A stretch of 64,000 nucleotides of DNA from assembly GCA_036245805.1 (NCBI GenBank), contig BTRK01000002.1, positions 3,468,689 to 3,532,688 of the forward strand, written 5' to 3'. The notes below the pieces were generated by a model. It was not told the origin of the DNA. It saw only the letters and a list, made by a program, of their open reading frames with translations, and did no database searches. Positions within the stretch are counted from its first letter, which is position 1. Each line of letters starts with the position of its first letter. This document shows positions 24,023 through 36,500 of the stretch, one piece after another. The DNA is from Pristionchus mayeri. Taxonomy: Eukaryota > Nematoda > Chromadorea > Rhabditida > Neodiplogasteridae. The translations under genes were made by a program, and so were the position numbers.

Positions 24023-25358
24023 TTAATCGTCGAGTCTCATCTTCTTTGATCCACTAGCTTCTTCCTCTTGCGCCTTCTTGCTCACTTTCAAACAAAATTT
24101 TACATCTCCCGAGGGAAGGAACTCCTCTTTCATGTTTGCGACAACTTGTCGAGTCTGATTCAGTTGAGTCTCCATCTGCGCACACGCATTTCTAGTGCAA
24201 GTCACCAGTAATTGTCCCAGCTGTCGAGTATGCGACCCAGGCCGATCCCAATTCTGTATACCCTGAGGTGGGAGAAGAATAGACTGAAGTTGTGGCAACA
24301 TATGGTTCGCGTTAATTCGATTATGATTGTTGATAAATCGGTAATCAAGAAGGCCATATGATTCCCTGCTTGAGTGAATATATCTTCAACATCTTCTTCT
24401 AGATTCCACACTAGCTCGTCCGAAGAAATGCGATGAAGCAAGCGAATGAGTATGTTCAAGAAGTCGTTGAAAACTAATTACGTTATATTAAAATAGAATA
24501 CCCCACAATTGATTAACACATGATGAAGAAGTGTAAATATGGAAAAAGTGTACCTGCCGTGCAGAATCTGGTGAACAAAATTAAACGAGCGAAGGTGAAG
24601 TCTTCGATTAATTTGAATGTCAGATTTTCCATCATCGATCTTAAAATAATCATGAAAGATCAAACACTAAAAAAATATATTAAAAAAAACTTAATATGTG
24701 TCTCTGTAATGTTGTGAAGAATTGATTGTTAGTTCACGGACAGTAAACTCGTTGATCGCAGTTTTGAGAGCATTGTACTCAATAGTAAGACTCCTATCAT
24801 CATTCATTCCAATAATTTCAAGTTTATCAACGCATGACGTTCTACGAAATATCATTGAACTGTGTGTCGATATCATTTTTAGTTTATTATTTTTATCTTG
24901 ATCATTCCAAGTGATTAAATTGATCTGAATATTAAATATGAGCAAAAATATGCACATTACATTTTTTAAAAATTAAAAGAAATATCAAGTAACGTACATA
25001 TTCGTCTTGCAGGTATATGGGATTCTGACTGCACTCCCATTTCTCAGCACCGAAATATCGTCGAAATCTATCCGGTATACGAATTGCCACCTTTACTCCA
25101 CTGTCGATGAAATTCCAGCAAAAATAGTTGAGGACGGGTAGATTTTTACGATTTGCCAGATGCTCGATGACATGTGTGTTCCATTGAGGGGAAATCTGGA
25201 GAAGATATCCCAATATATATTAATGAACTTTATTTTTAAATCTACAACACTGTTCTTACCGTCCTCATATTGCCCACTGATTCCAGTCCAACATTGACGA
25301 TTGTTCGGATGACATCCGAGTTCAGATTGAGAAGATTGAGCTCGTTGTGCGCAGACAT
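24023..25358 (-). CDS. Family Q gene B, probably frameshifted
   Basis: Exon 1 is 25260-25358 (99 nt, MSAHNELNLLNLNSDVIRTI...). Exon 2 is 24998-25195 (198 nt, ISPQWNTHVIEHLANRKNLP...RIPDRFRRYFGAEKW). Exon 3 starts at 24924 (INLITWNDQDKNNKLKMIST...), exon 4 is near 24580-24660, and the 3' part is 24023-24459 (SSDELVWNLEEDVEDIF..., then QLGQLLVTCTRNACAQ, LNQTRQVVANM, PSGDVKF). Exon 1 and 2 sizes equal those of gene D. The 3' part needs a frame change around 24340 to link AGNHMAFLI to the QLQSIL...C-terminal frame, and no GT donor is visible at the expected end of exon 3. The gene is therefore probably damaged. Function unknown. It would be transcribed away from the palindrome at 25.9 kb. Confidence 0.6.
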
Positions 25359-25890
25359 CGTGGAATTGTCGTAAATGAAACGTTCAAGTAAACCCTCTGA
25401 AACTATTCATGCATTGTCAATATGACATTGTACAACATGGTTTGATGCTATCAGCAATGTGCAAAGACTTTAACAGACTCCTCATTTATCGTGTGCTCTT
25501 TCTCTTAAAAGGAAGAGCGAACATGAAATGAGGAGTGGTTTCACACTCTGAGGAATAGCATGTGTGAGATGGAAAGGAAGTAATAAAAAATCACGCATAA
25601 TATATATGTAGGCTTATATATCGGACCAAAAGCATGTAATGAAAAGCGGTTGTCACTAATATTTACAGTATTTTCGTTGTAAGTATTATATATTACAGTA
25701 CTTTTGTTCGACAAATGGAGCTTTCGATATAAAAAATCACCTGCAAAGCGGCTTCCACGTGTTCCTACAGTATGCAGGGTGTTTGCCATATGGTGCAAAT
25801 CAATCTTCATTAGCGCCAATTTCTCAGCCGCTGTATTCGTAGTTGCGATTGACCCAGGGCTCACCCACTATTTTTTAATTATGATGATAC

Positions 25891-27206
25891 ATCTTATCAC
25901 ACGTCTTCTGAGAGATTACATCAAATCGAGGCACCCATTTGACAAAATGTTCAAAGAGCTCCGATCTCTTCGAGAATATCAGGGTAGGTGTCCCTAAGGC
26001 CCCATATCTTTTTGTACACACGGTTCCGCGATTTCTCAAAACTGCCTAAAAGCCGGCTCTTGAAATTTCGTAAATTCAAAAATTCATAAAATCCTTCAAA
26101 ATTGTGATAAACTGTCGTTCAAAAAAACAAAGTGACCGTCTCAAGGAGTTGTATAACTTAGCCGTTGACACTTTTTGTGTAGCGATCAGTCTAAAATATT
26201 AAAAGTGCAAAAAACCATTTTTGCTGAAACAATTTTATCATTTTTTTGTCGTCGTGTAAACAAATATCCCATTGCACCCTGGGATTTTGACTGAATCGTA
26301 ATCTACGACCTTTTTTGCCCCTGGTGACATTTTTTTCAGGAAAATCGAAGATATAATATGTTTCCATTTTTGGCCTCAAACATGGCAAACTTCGTGTTTT
26401 CAAGCAAAATCGAAAATTTCATGATGATTTAAGTAATTATCGTTCGCGGATATCCTTTCTTTCAGTTTTCAATGTTTTCTGACCTACTCATACCGATTTC
26501 CATTAAAAAACCCGAAGATTTCAATACTTCACAAATTCACATTTTTCACGAAATTTCTAAGGTTTCATGATTTTATGAAGTATTGAAATCTTCGGGTTTT
26601 TCAATGGAAACCGGTATGAATAGGTCAGAAAACATTGAAAACTGAAAGAAAAGATATCCACGAGCGATAATTACTTAAATATGAAATCATGTAAATTTAG
26701 ATTTTGCTTGAAAACACGAGGTTCGTAGTGTTTGAGGCCAAAAATAGAAACATATTATATCTTCGATTTTCCTGGAAAAATGTCACCTGGGGTACAAAAG
26801 GTCGTAGATTACGATTCTGTCAAAATCCTAGGGTGCAATGTGATATTTTTTTCACGATGACAAAAAAATGATAAAATTTCATGATCAACAATGATTTTTT
26901 TGAACTTCATATTTTAGACTTATCGCTGACCAAAAGTGTCAACATCTAAGTTATACAACTCCTTGAGGCGGTCACTTTGGTTTTTTGAACGACAGTATAT
27001 CACAATTTTGAAGGATTTTATGAATTTTTGAATTTACGAAATTTCAAGAGCCGGATTTTAGGCAGTTTTGAGAAATCGCGGAAACCGTGTGTACAAAAAG
27101 ATATGGGGCCTTAGGGACATCTACCCTGATAATCTTGAAGAGATCGGAGCATTTTGAACATTTTGTCAAACGTCACCTGTCATCTCTCAGAAGACGTGTG
27201 TTATGT
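25891..27206. repeat. Very long inverted repeat (palindrome), about 1.3 kb
   Basis: Words such as ACACGTCTTCTGAGAGAT (25899) and GTCCCTAAGGCCCCATATC (25990) return inverted near 27183-27200 and 27101-27119. The arms meet close to 26549, at a GAAATTTCTAAGGTTTC word. Arm identity is high. It lies between divergently oriented genes B and C and codes for nothing recognisable. Confidence 0.88.
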
Positions 27207-27526
27207 TATAAAAACAAATAGTGCATATCTGTATCAAACTTCTATTGAGTTATGCCGTATATTGATTTATGAAATTGCTTAACGTTGCTGTACATTTGGA
27301 TATCAAATACTTTCCGTGTTGTAGTAGCCTTCCTGTACATTCAATCCTTTCCCAATACTATTCTACTGATCCAGAGTGATAATAGTGAGTGAAAATAGTA
27401 TTGTGAGTGAGTATTCAGAGTGCCTTTGTTTCAATCGAATGTATGCATGTTCGTTGTTCGAAGTTCTCAACCAAATTTGACTGATTTTATAAAATACGCT
27501 GATGATATAATAATTGTAAGTTATTC

Positions 27527-28939
27527 ATGATATCATTACGTGAAGAGCTGGAACTCCTGAATATTAACATCCATGTTGTTCGGGCAATTATCAAAGATAG
27601 ATTGGAATGTGACACTATGCGAAACTACGCCCTATGGCATTTCCGTAACTTAACGACGATAAACTTGATAATTGGTATAGGCGCTTCCATTTTCAAATTG
27701 CTATAAGAAGTTCAAAAATATCTTACAAGGGAACCCTACATATATTGTGTAGAATAACGATTAGACCTATACCTTAGCTTGCTGAATAATGATGATACTA
27801 ATGCAAATTGCTTGAAGATATCTCCTAAATGGAAAACGCTCGTCGATGAGCATCTCAGTGTGCGAAATAAACTCCCTGTGATACCATACTTCTCTTGGAA
27901 CAGCACACATTATGGAACAAAGTGGACAATTCGAATACCGGACAAATTCTGCAACTATTTCAGTGTGAAGAAATTGCGACCTTGTCATAATTACTTAACC
28001 ACCTGACTAACCCCAAGAGTGTATGCAAAATTATGTAATTTATTACGAATCCACCCCGTAGGAGCGACAGATGCTTCATGGAGATTATAATATCCGCTTT
28101 ACGAACTATTTACGGGAATTCCTTACTCGGTCAGGACCAGAGACTCAGCAGCTGGAAATGAATCGTTTTGGAAGTTACGCTATGATTGAGTGAGTTGTTT
28201 GCTTGAGAACATTTATCAGCATCTATTATTCAGATCTGCTGTTCAAAGGTTTTTGGTCCCACTGCACGATGAATTTAAGTTCACAAGGGTGGCTTTGTTC
28301 ACCAGTTTCACATCTATAGGTAAGTACATGATTTTGGGTACACAGTGTTGTAGGATATAAATACACATGTAGACCAACATAGTTCCAGATTTCGATGATT
28401 TCTACCCCGTGCTCCGCCCCTTGTTTGGAGTGTCAAAGGAGATCCAAGAAACCCATACGATCAGGGAACGGAGCGCATGCCAAACATGAATGCTACTAAT
28501 CAAAATTATCTGGCGTTGCGACACTATCTCGATCAGCTTCTTCAGGTAAAGCAATAGGGTTGGGTTCACAGGAAATTAACCTCCTGACTAACCCCAAGAG
28601 TGTAAGCAAAATTAAGTAATTTATTACGAATCCACCCCGTAGGAGCGACAGATGCTTCATGGAGATTATAATATCCGCTTTACGAACTATTTACGGGAAT
28701 TCCTTACTCGGTCAGGACCAGAGACTCAGCAGCTGGAACGGCTGCTTGAAAATTGCAACCGAGAGCGGTGTGCAGAGCTGGAGAATCAATTGAATGACAT
28801 GTCAAAAGTTATGGCAACAATGAGCGAGGAGCTACTGGCATCGGGAAATGCGGTGTTCCGCTTGAATGTGAAGACGTCAGGGCAGAGGGAAGATAATGGG
28901 CTAAGAAGAGACGACTTGGCGATTGATATCAAATTTTAA
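27527..28939 (+). pseudogene. Family Q gene C, degenerate, with internal duplication
   Basis: Exon 1 (27527-27625) reads ISLREELELLNINIHVVRAI, aligning with exon 1 of the other members, but lacks a GT donor at its end. Exon 2 (about 27820-28003) reads ISPKWKTLVDEHLSVRNKLP...RIPDKFCNYF. The C-terminal part lies at 28651-28939 (QQLERLLENCNRERCAELEN, LNDMSKVMATM, ASGNAVFRLNV). Exons 3-5 are mostly not recognisable. A ~157-bp stretch spanning the end of exon 2 to the start of the C-terminal part is present twice (28001 and 28582), which separates the pieces. Non-functional in my view. Confidence 0.6.
28001..28738 (+). repeat. Direct duplication of ~157 bp, 581 bp apart
   Basis: The segment beginning CCTGACTAACCCCAAGAGTG at about 28002 and ending CAGCAGCTGGAA near 28157 recurs almost unchanged at about 28582-28738. 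The first copy then diverges into ATGAATCG while the second continues into the family C-terminus. This is consistent with a short local duplication whose right end lies inside the coding region. Confidence 0.85.
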
Positions 28940-29266
28940 TTTCGTGTGTAATGACTAACCCAACACATAATTTGATGTTTTTCGATAAAATGAATTATGC
29001 TGATACTCCTCACTAGTAAGTAATTCAAACAAAATATTATTTTGAGCACTGAATACTCAATTTATCACGATATTATAAAAAGTTATGCATGTTTGCTCAA
29101 TTGCATGTTTTTTTTCCATTAATACGAAGTCCATGTTCTCACAACGAAAACAATGAAAATCCATGTACAGTACGCCGTGGTGCAAATGCCAGTCGCTTGG
29201 TGTGTTGAAATTCCCTGTGAGTACCATTTCACTATTTCTCCGTCCGTAGTTATTTGTACATTGATA

Positions 29267-30510
29267 ATGCCATCAAAAGAGGATCTCAATCTCTCCAATC
29301 TTACTGCCGATGTAATTCGCACAGTCATCCACTTGGGATTGGAAGAGGTCGACGCGATGAGAACGGTCGGAAACCCTCTTTTTCACTAATATATTGGTAT
29401 TTTGAATAATGAATTCCTTTTTTTAGATTTCTCCGCAGTGGTATGCATTATCTCATGAGTATCTTAGTCTTCGCAAACACCTACCCGTTATCAACCATTT
29501 CTGTTGGATATTTGGTGGTGAACGTGCAACAACAAAAATTCGAATTTCGGAAAAATTCCGAACATATTTCGGCGCGAAGAATTGGGAGCTTATTCAGAAT
29601 CCCACCAGTATGGAACTTGAATATGTGAGTAATAGCTAATAGCAATTCAGATTTATGTATTGAAAACACCTGCGTTACAACAACTATGTTATAGTAAATA
29701 TGAAAATTCACTACGTAACGTGTGTAATAATAGGTAAACGAGACGGCGTGGACGATTTGGAATAGCATTTCCAGTTTTAAAATGCTATCGGAGAATGCGT
29801 CGCAAAGATTTTCTCGTTGCTCCCGGATTGAGCGCATAGAATTTTGTGGGATCTCTCTCCCTAATATAGTATACAACACCATAATCAATGCGATTAAAGA
29901 TACCACCATACATGAAGTGGCATTCGAGTGTACTAAGCAGTCTGTAAATGAGTGAGTATCTTTCCAAATGTATATAAAAGTATTTGCCATTTTCAGAACT
30001 CTCATTCAGCAATTTGTGTTCAAACTTCGAGATTATGTACATTTTGAGCGTGTTATTTTATTTAAGAGGTTCTCTAAAATTGGTAAGTTAAAATAGTAAC
30101 GAGTATTTCCTTTGTTTTACAAAGTCCCTGATATGATATCAATGCAATACTTTACCACAAGTGTCATAAATTCAAACAATTGACTTGTAATTGAATTAAT
30201 TCATATTACTATTTTTCAATTTTTCAGACTACATCACTTTCCTTCCAGTTGTTACTTCATTGTTACGAGTTTCGTATGTAGAACTCGCTTGGACCCTGAG
30301 CAGGGATAAATTGCATTTAGTCAATCAAGTATTTCAATTATTTAGACATAATCTTTATAGCCCAGCCAATCACAGTCTTGTATTGTATATTGGTCAAATG
30401 GCGCAGTAAATGCACACCAATACTCCAGCAGTTATATCCTCCCCAAAATGGGGGAGGATATTCTTCCATCGGGATATGTAATGTTTCGAATCCGCGTTGT
30501 CGGAAAATGA
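29267..30510 (+). CDS. Family Q gene D, C-terminally truncated
   Basis: Exons are 29267-29365 (99 nt, PSKEDLNLSNLTADVIRTVI...), 29427-29624 (198 nt, ISPQWYALSHEYLSLRKHLP...FRTYFGAKNW), 29734-29951 (218 nt, VNETAWTIWNSISSFKML...), 29997-30082 (86 nt, TLIQQFVFKLRDYVHFERVI) and 30228-30409 (TFLPVVTSLLRVSYVELAW..., stop TAA at 30407). All borders are GT-AG and the phases agree, giving an open product of about 260 residues. Compared with A, B and C it stops before the NCTRDEC...LNQTGQV...PSGDVMFRI tail. A remnant of that tail (LPSGYVMFRIRVV) survives out of register at about 30455-30510, so the stop is probably a truncation. It may still be expressed as a shorter protein. Confidence 0.65.
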
Positions 30511-30790
30511 TTGCTGAATAATTATAATTTTGGCTGATTAAACATCTGAATATGACAATTGTTCTTTTATCTTTTATGACGCAAATATTGGTATTTTATT
30601 TATTAATGCAACATGCATAATACACTCATAACTTAATTATTCATTAAAGGTTTCATTTTTGAGTTGTTTTCTTGTATCTATTGATAAAAATATTACAAAT
30701 ATTTGTGTATGCTTGATGGTTCAATTGGTAAGATTGTCGCTATTCAGAGGTACCTACATGGAAAAGCAATCGTATGAATTGTAATCATAG

Positions 30791-31063
30791 TTGCCCAACA
30801 CTGGCGGTTTTGCAAATCAAACCTCATATAAAAAGAACAGCGATCTCAGAGGATTCGCTGACCAGCGATCTCAGAGCTCTCGTAAAAGGATTGAATATTG
30901 CCGCAGGGTTGAATTCATGCAATTAGTGAACCAACTGAACGAAGCGGAGCAAGTTGAGGTCACAATGGTCGAAGAGGTTCTCCCATCTGGATATGTGATG
31001 TTCCGGATAATTGTAGTGAGAAAAGAGCGAGTGAAGATACGGAGTCTAAGAAGAAATGAATAG
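30791..31063 (+). pseudogene. Isolated C-terminal fragment of family Q
   Basis: The second half of this frame reads FMQLVNQLNEAEQVEVTMVE, then LPSGYVMFRIIVV, the family C-terminus, followed by a Lys/Arg tail and a stop. No upstream exons are attached, and the preceding codons contain a small repeat (two SDLRGFADQ-like units). It is probably left over from a duplicated copy between D and E. Confidence 0.6.
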
Positions 31064-31503
31064 GCGTACGATTTGTGACATTGTTCAATGCAATATTTGC
31101 ACTTGACGTTTGTGTCTAACTTTACTGTTTCTACATAATCTCGATTTACATATTATGTGTTAGTGGCTTTGCTTTATCATCATTTCATGAAATCAATCTA
31201 TTCCAATCTATTAACTAAACATCTTGATATTCGCTGTTTGACATTAAACTTTTTGAATTTATTGAATTTTTTTGAGTGTTGGTTTGTCTTTCTGCAACGG
31301 CTAATCATGAAAACAAACTACGAGTATAATTTTTTAGAATTTGGATATCTAATTTTAACTATTAATGCGTTCTCACAACGAAAATAATCGTCGTACAGTC
31401 TGGCATGATACATGTGCCAACCGCATTGTATTTTATATTATATAACAAAATATCGTGTCAATATCTACGAAACTCTTAGTCAGAGCTGCATATTCGTTTC
31501 GCA

Positions 31504-32900
31504 ATGTCATCCCAAGAGGATCTCAATCTCTCAAATCTGATCTCGGATGTAATTCGCACAATCATCCAAGTTGGATTGGACGAGGTCGACGCGATGATGC
31601 TGGTCAGAAACATATTTTGTAAAGCTATCTTAGTTATTTATAATTATAAATCCCGTTTTAGATATCTCAACAATGGACTAAATTAGTTCGCGAGCATCGT
31701 CCCGTTATCAATCGTTTCTGCTGGATCTTTGGACGTGAACGTGCAACAACAAAAATTATTATCCCGGTCAAATACCGAACATATTTCGGTGCGAAGAAAT
31801 GGGAGTCTATTCAGAATCCCACGAACTTGAATATGTGAGTTACAGCTTGAATAAGATTAATGTATTGAAAACAACGACGTAGGTAGCTTGAATCAGATTA
31901 ATGTATTGAAAACAACGACGTAGGTAGGTTGAATAAGATTAATGTATTGAAAACAACGACGTAGGTATGTAGACAAAACTTGTATTATGATTTACCAATT
32001 ATTCGGCGCAACTTGTTCCGTATTAGGTGAACGAGAAGACGTGGAGTACTTGGAATAGCATTCCCAGTTATAAAATCCTATCGGAAAGGGCGAGGCAAAT
32101 CTTTTCTCGATGCTCCCGCGTTGAGAGGATTGACTTCCGAGGGATCGATATCAATTTTACCATGTACAGTACTATACTCAACGCGATTAAAGATACTGCC
32201 ATATATGAGGTGGCATTTGAATGTGGTCGACAGTCTGTAAAAATTGAGTAAGTAGTTGTTTTTTTCCAAATATGCATATTAAAATTATTTGTGCCTTTTA
32301 GAACTCTGATTCAACAATTTGTGTTCAAACTTCGAGATGATGTTCACTTTGAGCGAGTTATTTTGTATACGATGTTCTCTAAAACTGGTGATTACACTCT
32401 TCATTGCGCCATTGTGCCGTGTCTTACCATATTCTCACTCTTCAGACTTCAACACATTCCTGCCTGTGATTACTTCATTGCTACAGAGTTAACTACGTAG
32501 AAATCGCTTGGAGCCTTAAACAGAACGGACGGCACATAGTCGATAAAGCAATTAAACTCTTAGAAAATATTCAAAACAATCAAAATAATCAAAATGCTCA
32601 TGTACTTGACAATCTTGCTTCGCATATATATCAAATCATGCAGCAAATGCCACAACCTTATCCAAATCGAATAGTTGAAAACTTAAGAATGCTGGTTGAT
32701 CAAGAACCTCTGCAAACTCGCCAATTGGTGGAGCTCATTGAGGATTGCCACAGAAATGAATGGATCGGGACAAGTTGAAGCCAAAATGATCGAAGAGCTT
32801 CTTCCCTCGGGAATAGTGATGTTTCGAAAAGAAGTAGCAGATTGGAAAAGACGAAACCGAATAAATAATTACAATTGTTTTCTAATTTGCTCACATATTT
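31504..32900 (+). pseudogene. Family Q gene E, frameshifted
   Basis: Exons are 31504-31602 (99 nt, SSQEDLNLSNLISDVIRTII...), 31662-31835 (ISQQWTKLVREHRPVINRFC...), 32027-32247 (VNEKTWSTWNSIPSYKIL...), 32302-32387 (86 nt, TLIQQFVFKLRDDVHFERVI) and from 32446 on (DFNTFLPVITSLLQ, then VEIAWSLKQNGRHIVDKAIK). It is closest to gene D. Against D there is a 7-base deletion at the end of exon 2 (near 31825), a one-base insertion near 32487 and another frame change near 32750 before GSGQVEAKMIEELLPSG. These breaks make a full product impossible. Intron 2 carries a 41-bp triplication. Confidence 0.7.
31844..31968 (+). repeat. Tandem repeat, 41-bp unit, 3 copies, in intron 2 of gene E
   Basis: The unit (GCTTGAATAAGATTAATGTA then TTGAAAACAACGACGTAGGT) occurs three times head to tail with one or two changes per copy. 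Gene D has only a single related TTATGTATTGAAAACA word at the same intron position, so the expansion is specific to gene E. Confidence 0.85.
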
Positions 32901-33164
32901 GTTTTGCATTGTTTTCATAAATATGATAATTATACATTTCTCAATATCCAGCGACTCATATGTCGCATGTATTATTTCGTTTGAATTTATCGTAATTGAT
33001 AAACATTTTGTTGGCATATATGAATATGCCAAGCGATCACTCATTATTTATCATTATTCAACAGTTCTCGAAAAGCAATAATTGTGATGCAAACATTGCA
33101 TATCTTATTTGCATGTTTTTGAATAAACACGTGAGCACACCATGATAACTTTATATCGGTTTCA

Positions 33165-33441
33165 TCCCGATACTTTTGTGGTCCGATACTGTTGTGGTCC
33201 CAATACACGTTTGTGGTCCGATACTTTTATGGTCCCAATACACTTTTGTGGTCCGATATTTTTGTGGTCCGAAACTTTTTGGTCCCAATACTTTTGTGGT
33301 CCCATACTTTTGTGGTCCCATGAGCCTATAATACAAATATATACAAATATCATACTTGTGTGGTCCCAATACTTTTGTGGTCCGATACTTTGGTGATCCG
33401 ATACTTTTGTGGTCCCATACTTTTGTGGTTCCAAGGGCCTG
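33165..33441. repeat. Minisatellite of GATACTTTTGTGGTCC-type units
   Basis: About 13 units of 16-20 bp (TTTTGTGGTCCGATAC, TTTTGTGGTCCCAATAC and variants) run in tandem, broken once by a 40-bp AT-rich spacer near 33330. Frames such as 33142-33396 merely translate the repeat. A short block of the same unit in the opposite orientation lies at 34549-34610, beyond the element at 33466-34546. Confidence 0.85.
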
Positions 33442-33465
33442 CAATACACGGTATGATGTGCTCTA

Positions 33466-34546
33466 CAGGGTGCGAGAAAAGTATGGTGACAAGTCTTTTA
33501 TGTAATATCTCGCGAAGTAATGATAGCATAGATTTCTGCTTTCGCCATTGTATGCCTGCGAACAGTACTTCCAACAATTTTATCACAGTTCCCCATCTAT
33601 CGATTTTGTCTTTCAGAGCTTTTCGATTTTCAAGTTCGAAAAAATGGGCCCTTGGCCCGCAGCTCATTTTTCTCTTTAATTAATAATAAAAAATCTTCGG
33701 ATAATAATTCCCCCGCTTTCTCAACTTGAGTATGGAGAGCAACCATTCCTCTTTAAAGTATACTTGTTTAGGCGGAAATACGATATCAGGAAACGGAGAA
33801 ATATGAAAATAACTGCATCACACTTTGATACGGAATTATCTTTTTGAAAAATCACATTTTCGAATTTCTTTCTCAGCATCCATATATTGAGATATAAACT
33901 TGTATGTTATATGCAAGGACCTAATTATGAATTTTAGTAGCGTCAAACTGAATGAAAACATGGTTTAAACTACTGAACCATACATGAGAAAATATGGCTG
34001 AAAACGACACTTGGGACAGATTCGAAAAAGGTACAGAAGAATTCGCTTTCCCAATTTAAACTGAAAGCATATTTGCACTACTGAATGGACGTGTACCATA
34101 ATACATACGTTTATATTTTTCTATCATTTTTATTTGATGGACGCGACATCTTTATTCGAGAAATTTTTTTCGAGGGCCGTTCGTCACAGCTTACTTTTAA
34201 ATATTTTTAAGCTGTATAACCAAATCTCCAAATTAAATGGACACATATTTAGACTCGGGCACAAGTACCCTTCTTAAGAAAAAATAATGGAATGCGCCAC
34301 CTATTACATTGTTGTAATGCGGCATTAAAGAATACGACTCATGCAGTGAGAGAAACATGATCGTTTTTCTTCACTAAATTTTTAATAAATTAAATCTCGT
34401 AATCTAAAAGAAATATTTGTTTGATACATGAGCGCTAAATAGCTACATAGCTAAGGTACATGGTGCAAAAAATTGGGATAAATTAAAACACTGCGCACCA
34501 AGTGGGGCTTAATTGAATTGTGTCACAATACTTTTCTCGCACCCTG
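33466..34546. mobile_element. TA-flanked non-autonomous DNA element, about 1.08 kb
   Basis: It starts CAGGGTGCGAGAAAAGTATG and ends ATACTTTTCTCGCACCCTG, flanked by TA at 33464-33465 and 34547-34548. The terminal inverted repeats are about 25-30 bp. No transposase frame is visible inside. Target and ends fit the Tc1/mariner superfamily. It separates two inverted blocks of the same minisatellite. Confidence 0.85.
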
Positions 34547-34744
34547 TAGGGACCACAAAAGTATCGGACCACAAAAGTATCGGACCACAAAAGCATCGGA
34601 CCGCAAAAGTAAAGTATGGTAAGCTACTTCAACGTCAATAATTAATTTCCACAAAATTGGGGTATTTTCTAATTCCATCGCGCCTTCCGAGTCAATTAAT
34701 AGTGAAACTAATAATTCATCAATTGTCTCATTCTACTTGTCTCA

Positions 34745-36174
34745 GATATCTCCTCAATGGTCTACATTAATTAGGAATCATCTCAATATTCGCTCTCACC
34801 TTCCCGTTATCGACTATTTCTGCTGGAACTTTGATTATCGAGGGACAACATCTACAATTCGATTTCCCGAGAGATTCCGTAAATATTTCGGTGCTGAGTC
34901 GTGGACCTTCAACCAAAATCAAGTTGAATACGTGAGACATTGTTGGATCAATGAGTTATCGACACAAATTTTTAAAAAAATGGCGTTTTTCCTCGGTTCA
35001 TGAATGTAAACTGACGAGATTCAGGATAAGCTCCTCATTTGAAAGCGCACCGTGCATCGGGATTCAAAACTCTCTCGGACAAATACTCGGCGTTATTTCG
35101 TCGCTGCTCACGAATCAAAAGTTTTGAAATTGTCTGCCTTTTTATGCATCCTCAATGAATTAACCAACATTTTCATCAACTGAGGCGCGCGATTGAAAAT
35201 GTTACCATAGATGAGGTGACCGGTACTGCAACTCAACTTTTTAACAATAACGAGTAAGCTTCGAAACCATATTTTCAATAAAACAATTAAGTTGAGATTA
35301 CGAAATATAGTTTGCAAAATAATCAAAGAGGTTCATTGTCAGCGAGCAGTTTTGTTCACCAAATTCTGTTCGATTCGTAAGTCATATGATAATAATATTT
35401 ACTGATTTTTTAAACAAATTCATCGCTTGATAATTATTCAAAAAAACAAGTAGATTTGCTGAATGTACCATAAAATAATCAATATTCGCAATGTGGTAAG
35501 CATGTGTAGTCCCCATACGTTTAGGCTTCAATATATTCTTCCCCAAACTACTCGATTTGCTCGAACAAGTGCCAAACGTCAAACTCTATTGGACCAACAA
35601 GAAAAACAAAAACGATCAATGCATGGACCACAAGCATTACGCACTGAGAAATAACCAGCTCAATGTCCATTCACACGCATCCCTACAGCAATTCAGTCAG
35701 CATCATCAGCATCCACATACCCATTGCGCCGTGCAACGCTCTATTCTTTTCAGGTGCTGTTCATGATTCGGGTCAAACATTTTCACACTTGAAAGATTTT
35801 GCAGTATGAAATGATTTTTTACACTTTTTTGTTTACATTGTTATTCTTCATGCACTCAATAACTCGTTCGCTATTTAGTGCACCGTACCCGAAAACGTTA
35901 CAAAAAAATTATAGCCATGATGAGCTGATCAAATTTTAGGATGTTTCTATCGCAACAAGGACAGCACATTCAACACCTGCAGCAGTTGCTGGAGAATTGT
36001 ACCAGGGATGAGTGCGGTGATTTGGAGAGACAATTGAATCGGTCGGGACAAGTTAAAGCAACAATGAGCGAAGACACATTTCGTCTTGTTGGAGTCATTT
36101 TCCGTATTGACGTGGTGAAGATACAACTGGATGTTGAGGCGACAGGTGCCAAGAGAAGAAGACTCGACAATTAA
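34745..36174 (+). pseudogene. Family Q gene F, lacking exon 1
   Basis: Exon 2 (34745-about 34933) reads ISPQWSTLIRNHLNIRSHLP...RFPERFRKYFGAESW. Exon 3 remnants at about 35040-35257 end IENVTIDEVTGTATQLFNN before GTAAGC, with stops in between. A His/Gln-rich stretch sits at about 35560-35765 and the C-terminus at 35941-36174 (QQLLENCTRDECGDLERQLN, RSGQVKATM). No exon-1 homologue lies upstream; its place is taken by the minisatellite and DNA element. The C-terminus is well preserved, so decay is uneven. Confidence 0.6.
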
Positions 36175-36500
36175 TAGATGCAACTTGATTCAGCCTTCCT
36201 ATATTTTGTTTTACTATGATATTGCCTGTATGATTGTCACTTCATCGAAATAAACATTTTTACCTTAGTAAATATTAGTTACTGCGCATTTAATAATAAC
36301 AAAATTATTAAATTTTCTGGAATTATTACAACAGACGCACATGAGGCAGCCAATGGGCACACTAATACTTCTTGAATAAGCATTTCAGATCTATTGATTT
36401 TAGCGCGTCCTCCGCGCGTATGTATCACCCCCCTTAATTGTTCACATTCTCCGCTATCGACTAATTTTTTTAATAATTTGTTCATAAAATACGCTTCCAC

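Noticed and set aside
28001..28738. CRISPR-like or other short regularly spaced repeat
   Set aside because: Only two copies, 581 bp apart, and the content is nematode-type exon and intron sequence.
33142..33449. Overlapping frames on both strands rich in GPQKY / CGPILLW repeats
   Set aside because: They are translations of the GATACTTTTGTGGTCC minisatellite.
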